From the NCBI GenBank assembly GCA_029859555.1, contig JAOUCV010000005.1, positions 1 through 19,784 of the forward strand: 19,784 bases of DNA, in the 5' to 3' direction. Made by a program: the position numbers and the translations under genes. The notes beneath the pieces are model-generated. The model ran no database searches. It was not told where the DNA came from and saw only the letters and a program-made list of their open reading frames with translations. Shown here one piece after another: positions 15,319 to 19,784 of this stretch. This stretch comes from Gammaproteobacteria bacterium (GTDB lineage: Bacteria; Pseudomonadota; Gammaproteobacteria; UBA9214). How positions within the stretch are numbered: position 1 is the stretch's first letter; every line of letters starts with the position of its first letter.

Positions 15319-15954
15319 TCAATCACCGCCCACAGCATTGCCTTCAATCGCTTTACCCTTGCGAATACCGGATTTGTTATAGGCAACACCCCAGCCCCAG
15401 GCAAAACCGGCTGAGCCGCGCCAGGTGACACGCTCACGGAAGATTTCAGAAACCACATCGCCATCACCGGCGATCAATGAGCGCGTGGCACACATCTCGG
15501 CACACAATGGCAGCTTGCCCTCTGCCAGCCGGTTACTGCCGTAGCTGGCATATTCCTCCGGGGAATTATCCGGCAACGGGCCGCCGGCGCAGAAGGTACA
15601 TTTGTCCATCTTGCCGCGCGAACCAAAGGCTTCATTCTTTGGAAACTGCGGCGCACCAAACGGACAGGCGTAGAAACAGTAGCCACAACCGATGCAGATA
15701 TCCTTGTCGTGCAGCACTACACCGTCATCGGTGGTATAGAAACAATCCACCGGGCACACCGCGGCGCAGGGTGCATCCGAACAATGCATGCAGGCAACCG
15801 ACATGGAACGCTCGCCGGGAGAACCATCGTTGATGGTAACCACCCGGCGACGGTTCACACCCCAGGGCACTTCATTTTCATTTTTGCAGGCAGTTACACA
15901 GGCGTTGCATTCGATACAGCGTTCCGCATCACAGAGAAATTTCATTCGGGCCAT
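15319..15954 (-). CDS. fdhB: Formate dehydrogenase iron-sulfur subunit
   Basis: This 211-aa ferredoxin-like subunit binds four [4Fe-4S] clusters. Visible motifs are C13-x2-C16-x2-C19-x3-C23, C55-x2-C58-x4-C63-x3-C67, C87-x2-C90-x2-C93-x3-C97, and the split pair C119-x2-C122 with C151-x3-C155. This is the pattern of formate dehydrogenase beta subunits that wire the catalytic subunit to the cytochrome b. No C-terminal transmembrane anchor is present, unlike FdnH/FdoH, so FdhC must hold the complex at the membrane. It has no Tat signal of its own and is probably carried out as a passenger with FdhA. It starts 13 bases after the fdhA stop; its AAGGAG ribosome site overlaps that stop codon. Confidence 0.95.
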   Translation of the reverse strand: MARMKFLCDAERCIECNACVTACKNENEVPWGVNRRRVVTINDGSPGERSMSVACMHCSDAPCAAVCPVDCFYTTDDGVVLHDKDICIGCGYCFYACPFGAPQFPKNEAFGSRGKMDKCTFCAGGPLPDNSPEEYASYGSNRLAEGKLPLCAEMCATRSLIAGDGDVVSEIFRERVTWRGSAGFAWGWGVAYNKSGIRKGKAIEGNAVGGD

Positions 15955-15967
15955 GTTTCAATCTCCT

Positions 15968-18859
15968 TTAAGCAGGTGTGATGCGGCACAGGGAACACTT
16001 GGTTTCCTGCATCTGGGTGACGGAATCATACCCATAGGTCATTGCCGTGTTGGCAGCCTCCCCCAGCACATAGGGATCACTGCCCTTTGGATATTTATCC
16101 CTGAGATCCTTGCCTTCAAAGTGTCCGGCAAAGTGAAACGGCATCCATACGACGCCCGGCGCGACACCTTCCTGAGTGACCTTGGCCATGATTTTTATGC
16201 GACCACCTTCCGGCCCTTCCAGCCACATTTGCTGGCCATCCCTGATGTTGTTGTTGTTGGCATCAACGATGTTGATTTCGGCAAACATGTGTTGCTGCAA
16301 CTCTGCCAGCCAGGGATTGGAACGTGTTTCGTCACCACCGCCTTCATATTCAACCAGGCGGCCACTGGTCATGATCAGCGGGTAATCACCGGTATAGTCC
16401 TTCACCTGGATGGATTCATAACGCGTCGGCAAGCGGTAAAAATCCTTGCGGTCCGCATAGGTCGGGTATTTCTCGACCAGATCCCGTCGCGAGGTATACA
16501 GCGGCTCTCTGTGAATCGGCACCTGGTCCGGGAAGGTCCAGACTACAGCGCGCGCCTTGGCATTGCCAAACGGCGCACAACCGTGCTTGATGGCAACCCG
16601 CTGGATGCCGCCGGACAAATCGGTCTTCCAGTTTTTGCCTTCGGCCAGCGCCTGCTCGTCGGCACTCAGGTCATTCCACCAGCCAAGCTTCTTGAGAATA
16701 TCAGCGCTGAATTCCGGGTAACCGTCCTTGATCCCGGCACCCTTGCTCCAGGAATCCTCGGCCAGCAGATTCACGCCGTCGCGTTCCACGCCGAAGCGTG
16801 CGCGGAAATTCAGCCCGCCGCGTGCCACCTCTTTGCTGGTGTCATACAGGTTGGGGCTGCCCGGATGTTTCATGTCCGCCGTACCCCAGCAGGGCCAGGG
16901 CATACCATAGTAATCACCGTTGGCCGGACCGCCCTTTGCTTCAAGCGAGGTGTAGTCGAAGGTATGCCAGTTTTGCTGATGTTCTTTCAAGCGCTCCGGA
17001 CTCTGGCCGGTGTAGCCGATCGTCCACATGCCCTTGTTGAACTCGCGGGTAATGTCCTCGATTAGCGGCTCATCATTGCTGACCTGGATGTTCTTGCAGA
17101 ACTCGTCGCCGAAACCCAGCTTTTTGGCAAACTTGTACATAATGGTGTGATCGGGCAACGATTCAAACAGCGGCTCGATGATCTTGTCGCGCCACTGCAG
17201 GGAACGATTCGAGGCCGTTACCGAGCCATACGTCTCAAACTGGGTGGCAGCAGGCAACAGGTAAACGCCGTCGGTGCGATCCTGCATCACGGCACTGGCG
17301 GTTGGATAGGGGTCGATGATAACCATCAGGTCGAGTTTTTCCATCGCCTCCTTCATCTGCGCACCGCGTGTCTGGCTGTTCGGCGCATGTCCCCAGAACA
17401 CCATGGCGCGCACATTGTCTTGCTGCGCAATGTTGGCCTTGTCTTCCAGCACGCCGTCAATCCAGCGTGACACCGGGATACCCTTGGTGTTCATCGGCTT
17501 GGCCGGCTTGCCCTTGGCCTCCTCGTAACTGCCCTGGTCAAAGCGGTTGCTGAGCCAGTCGTAATCAACATCCCACACCTTCGCCCAGTGTTTCCAGGCA
17601 CCTTCGGAAAGGCCGTAGTAACCGGGCAGCGTGTGACTCAGCACGCCAAAGTCGGTGGCACCCTGCACGTTGTCGTGGCCACGAAAGATATTGGTACCGC
17701 CACCGGCAACACCCATGTTGCCGAGTGCCAGCTGAAAGATGCAGTAAGCGCGGGTGTTGTTGTTGCCGACCGTATGCTGGGTCCCACCCATGCACCAGAT
17801 GAAGGTACCCGGACGGTGCTCTACCATGGTCTTTGCGGCCCGCTTGATCTGTTCCTCAGGCACACCGGAGACACGTTCCACCTCGTCCGGTGTCCACCTG
17901 GCTACCTCGGCGCGCACCTCGTCCATGCCATAGACACGCTGCCGGATGAATTCCTTGTCTTCCCAGCCGTTCTCGAATATGTGCCAGAGCATGCCCCATA
18001 TCACCGGCACATCGGTACCGGGACGCAGGCGAATGTACTGGTCTGCATGCGCGGCGGTACGTGTGAAGCGCGGGTCGATCACGATCAGCGGCGCCTTGTT
18101 GCGTTCGGTGGCGCGAAACAGGTGCTGCATCGACACCGGGTGTGCCTCGGCCGGGTTGCCGCCGATAATAAGGATTGCCTGACTGTTGTGAATATCGTTG
18201 TAGGAGTTGGTCATGGCGCCGTAACCCCAGGTATTGGCCACACCCGCAACCGTAGTAGAATGGCAGATACGTGCCTGGTGATCCATGTTATTGGTGCCGG
18301 CAAAGGCGGCAAACTTGCTGAACAGGTAGGCCTGTTCGTTGTTGTGCTTGGCAGAGCCGAGCCAGTAAACAGAGTCCGGACCGGACTGTTCCTGTATGGA
18401 AAGAACCTGGTCACCGATTTCGTTAATGGCCTGCTCCCAGGAGACCCGCGTCCACTTGCCATTCACCATCTTGGTCGGGTACTTCAGGCGCCGCTCACCA
18501 TGACCGTGCTCGCGTACCGAGGCACCCTTGGCGCAGTGCGCTCCCTTGTTAAACGGGTGGTCAAAAGCAGGTTCCTGGCCGGTCCATACGCCGTTCTCGA
18601 CCTCGGCGTAGATACCACAACCAACCGAGCAATGGGTACAGATAGAGCGTATCTGCGTAGGGTTTCCTTCGTCAGTCGGCGTGCGCCCGGCGGATGCCGA
18701 GGCCTTCTTCATCATCGACATCGACAGTGTACCGGCTGCGGCAACACCGCCGGCGGTGATACCGGAGCGTTTCAAAAAGGAACGGCGGTCGATGGTTGTG
18801 CCCAGCACAGCGGCTTGCACGGTTGACGCGTTCGTACCCTGCTTTTTGACCAGCTTCAT
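15968..18859 (-). CDS. fdhA: Formate dehydrogenase catalytic subunit, cysteine-type
   Basis: The 963-aa molybdopterin oxidoreductase has a Tat signal with DRRSFLKRSG (24-33) followed by a hydrophobic stretch, so it is exported folded. The N-terminal [4Fe-4S] site is C74-x2-C77-x3-C81-x27-C109, with the electron-relay Lys111 next to it. At the metal-ligand position the sequence reads QARICHSTTV: Cys199, encoded by TGC, sits where E. coli FdnG and FdhF have selenocysteine, followed by the conserved His200. GGNPAEAHPVSMQHLF and the C-terminal dinucleotide-binding domain ending CSLCRITPA complete the fold. It oxidises formate to CO2, or possibly the reverse, in the periplasm with bis-MGD. Tungsten is the likely metal given the adjacent tupABC genes; this is inference. 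A strong GGAGG ribosome site precedes the ATG. Confidence 0.97.
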   Translation of the reverse strand: MKLVKKQGTNASTVQAAVLGTTIDRRSFLKRSGITAGGVAAAGTLSMSMMKKASASAGRTPTDEGNPTQIRSICTHCSVGCGIYAEVENGVWTGQEPAFDHPFNKGAHCAKGASVREHGHGERRLKYPTKMVNGKWTRVSWEQAINEIGDQVLSIQEQSGPDSVYWLGSAKHNNEQAYLFSKFAAFAGTNNMDHQARICHSTTVAGVANTWGYGAMTNSYNDIHNSQAILIIGGNPAEAHPVSMQHLFRATERNKAPLIVIDPRFTRTAAHADQYIRLRPGTDVPVIWGMLWHIFENGWEDKEFIRQRVYGMDEVRAEVARWTPDEVERVSGVPEEQIKRAAKTMVEHRPGTFIWCMGGTQHTVGNNNTRAYCIFQLALGNMGVAGGGTNIFRGHDNVQGATDFGVLSHTLPGYYGLSEGAWKHWAKVWDVDYDWLSNRFDQGSYEEAKGKPAKPMNTKGIPVSRWIDGVLEDKANIAQQDNVRAMVFWGHAPNSQTRGAQMKEAMEKLDLMVIIDPYPTASAVMQDRTDGVYLLPAATQFETYGSVTASNRSLQWRDKIIEPLFESLPDHTIMYKFAKKLGFGDEFCKNIQVSNDEPLIEDITREFNKGMWTIGYTGQSPERLKEHQQNWHTFDYTSLEAKGGPANGDYYGMPWPCWGTADMKHPGSPNLYDTSKEVARGGLNFRARFGVERDGVNLLAEDSWSKGAGIKDGYPEFSADILKKLGWWNDLSADEQALAEGKNWKTDLSGGIQRVAIKHGCAPFGNAKARAVVWTFPDQVPIHREPLYTSRRDLVEKYPTYADRKDFYRLPTRYESIQVKDYTGDYPLIMTSGRLVEYEGGGDETRSNPWLAELQQHMFAEINIVDANNNNIRDGQQMWLEGPEGGRIKIMAKVTQEGVAPGVVWMPFHFAGHFEGKDLRDKYPKGSDPYVLGEAANTAMTYGYDSVTQMQETKCSLCRITPA

Positions 18860-18942
18860 ATCCAGCCTCCAGACGATTTTATTTCACAGATATTGTGTGA
18901 TGCTGTCCTTACTGTTTTGCACGTGCACCGGCATTCTCCGTT

Positions 18943-18957
18943 GCTCAGGACCTGAGC
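18943..18957. repeat. Short perfect palindrome over the small Tat-protein stop codon
   Basis: GCTCAGG-A-CCTGAGC is a 7-bp inverted repeat around one base, covering the stop codon of the small Tat protein. It is too short-looped to form a hairpin with all seven pairs and has no U tract, so it is not a terminator; it may be incidental. Confidence 0.4.
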
Positions 18958-19166
18958 GTGCGGTAGTAGTCCCTGATGTGCCGGGTTTCGTGATAGCCCT
19001 TTGATGCCTTGTTATCTGCGCCGTCAGGCGTATCGACTTGTTCGGTTTCTGCATCGGCCAGTCCGGATGCGGACACGGCGGTTATGGCGGCGGCTCCACC
19101 GGCTGCGGCGGCGCCCTTGAGAAAAATTCTGCGGTTGGCGGTAAAACGTGTCTTGTCTTTTATCAT
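18945..19166 (-). CDS. Small Tat-signal protein of formate dehydrogenase operons
   Basis: This is a 73-aa protein with a twin-arginine signal, NRRIFLKGAAAAGGAA (R12-R13), then a hydrophobic alanine-rich core. The short mature part is hydrophilic and ends GYHETRHIRDYYRTLRS. That C-terminal phrase and the size match the small Tat-target family found immediately upstream of fdhA in many proteobacteria (TIGR02811-like). The function is not established; it may be an assembly factor or a small periplasmic partner. GGAGG lies 4 bases ahead of the ATG. It sits 58 bp after the chaperone gene and 85 bp before fdhA, and its stop overlaps a short GC-rich palindrome (18943-18957). Confidence 0.88.
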   Translation of the reverse strand: MIKDKTRFTANRRIFLKGAAAAGGAAAITAVSASGLADAETEQVDTPDGADNKASKGYHETRHIRDYYRTLRS

Positions 19167-19224
19167 TGCTCCTCCAATCGGTAACTGAAGTCATCAGTCA
19201 AACTGACATGAACGTAGTAGACAA

Positions 19225-19784
19225 CTATGCCTGCATGGCCAGGTACTGCGCTTCAATCTCCATGAACTGCTGACCCAGTACTGCGACGGACCTGTAAAAA
19301 TGCGCCGACTCCGCCCCACCGAGGTCAGTAAAAAATTCCGGCATCCAGTTTGCTATGTAGGCCTCAAAAAACGCAGCCTGTTTTTCAAAGGATAGTCCAG
19401 ATTCAGAAATTATCATCCCCATGGTTTCGCACAGCGCAGCAACGTGATCTTCCGGTTCGGAAATGCCCTCCTGCAATTCAAAACCAAGCCGCTGCAACTC
19501 ACTGCGTAACGAGGCTAGCACCTTTTCCATAAGAAAACCATGGATATAGAAAGATGCATAGGGCACCAACTCACCACGCCCCAGACCTATGAAAAGATTG
19601 AAGTATTCATCACCAAGCTGCGATACATCGGTATCCATTGCAGCTGCCTGCAGTGTCTGCCAGGTAGCCGCCATGGAATTGGCATCCGGGTCACCGGCAT
19701 CGATCTCCTGCAGCAGTTCCAGCACCCCGGAATCCGGCGGTCCGGCCAGCAAGGCACCTAACAACAGGTAGATTTCAGCACGCG
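19225..19784 (-). CDS. TorD-family chaperone for formate dehydrogenase (5' end beyond the right edge)
   Basis: The reading frame is open to the right edge, where it reads RAEIYLLLGALLAGPP, a typical TorD/DmsD helix 1 region, so the start codon lies outside the window. An internal TTG at 19764 should not be taken as the start. Nearly all of the all-helical chaperone domain is visible, including LGRGELVPYASFYIHGFLM and the family signature EPEDHVAALCE. TorD-like proteins bind the Tat signal and help insert the molybdo- or tungstopterin cofactor into their partner, here FdhA. It is the first visible gene of the operon and is followed 58 bp later by the small Tat-signal protein. The operon promoter is off the right edge. 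Confidence 0.9.
   Translation of the reverse strand, partial: RAEIYLLLGALLAGPPDSGVLELLQEIDAGDPDANSMAATWQTLQAAAMDTDVSQLGDEYFNLFIGLGRGELVPYASFYIHGFLMEKVLASLRSELQRLGFELQEGISEPEDHVAALCETMGMIISESGLSFEKQAAFFEAYIANWMPEFFTDLGGAESAHFYRSVAVLGQQFMEIEAQYLAMQA

Noticed and set aside
15788..17065. A 425-codon open frame on the plus strand, opposite fdhA and the start of fdhB
   Set aside because: It spans two genuine genes in antisense and has no recognisable motif or ribosome site; a shadow of fdhA codon bias.
17588..18826. A 412-codon open frame on the plus strand, opposite fdhA
   Set aside because: It lies entirely antisense to a certain gene, its translation shows no known domain, and long antisense frames are expected opposite GC-biased codons.

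Overview
The window looks like a chromosomal segment of a facultatively anaerobic, respiring proteobacterium. Gammaproteobacteria is the likely class, possibly a sulfur-oxidiser-like lineage. This is an inference from protein style, moderate GC, a Bat operon of gammaproteobacterial layout with a DUF4381 gene, and an FNR-type box; no rRNA or other taxonomic marker is present. There are 18 well-supported protein genes. All but moaC lie on the minus strand, so transcription runs mainly from right to left. No tRNA, rRNA, insertion sequence, phage gene or CRISPR array was seen.

Left block (1-5055, minus strand): a MoxR/Bat operon. In transcription order it encodes a MoxR AAA+ ATPase, a DUF58 protein, a short DUF4381 membrane protein, two membrane-anchored von Willebrand A proteins (BatA and BatB) and a TPR protein (BatC-like). 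The TPR gene runs off the left edge inside a 9-bp tandem repeat encoding Gln-Glu-Glu. Genes overlap or lie a few bases apart. Upstream is a 381-bp gene-free region with a perfect FNR/Anr-type palindrome (5305-5318).

Middle block (5437-7190, minus strand): an atypical SDR/NmrA-like NAD(P)-binding protein, then a secreted protein of unknown function followed by a clear intrinsic terminator.

Metal-cofactor block (7313-12017): moaB and moeA (molybdopterin cofactor maturation), a complete tungstate ABC importer tupA-tupB-tupC, and moaC on the plus strand, head-to-head with tupA only 18 bp away. Small palindromes and repeats sit between tupC and moeA.

Right block (12042-19784, minus strand): a membrane-anchored formate dehydrogenase operon. 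In transcription order it has a TorD-family chaperone (cut by the right edge), a 73-aa Tat-signal protein, catalytic FdhA (cysteine instead of selenocysteine), ferredoxin-like FdhB, cytochrome b FdhC, and then two unexpected partners. These are a NarI/DsrM-like cytochrome b and an HdrD/DsrK-like iron-sulfur protein with a non-cubane-cluster (CCG) motif.

The metal-cofactor and formate blocks make a coherent story. TupABC imports tungstate, MoaC/MoaB/MoeA build and load the pterin cofactor, and the chaperone and Tat system mature and export FdhA. Formate is oxidised outside the inner membrane and electrons enter the quinone pool through FdhB and FdhC. The appended DsrMK-like pair suggests an additional exchange between quinones and a cytoplasmic thiol/disulfide or similar partner. 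This formate dehydrogenase plus DsrMK-like module is the most interesting feature of the window.
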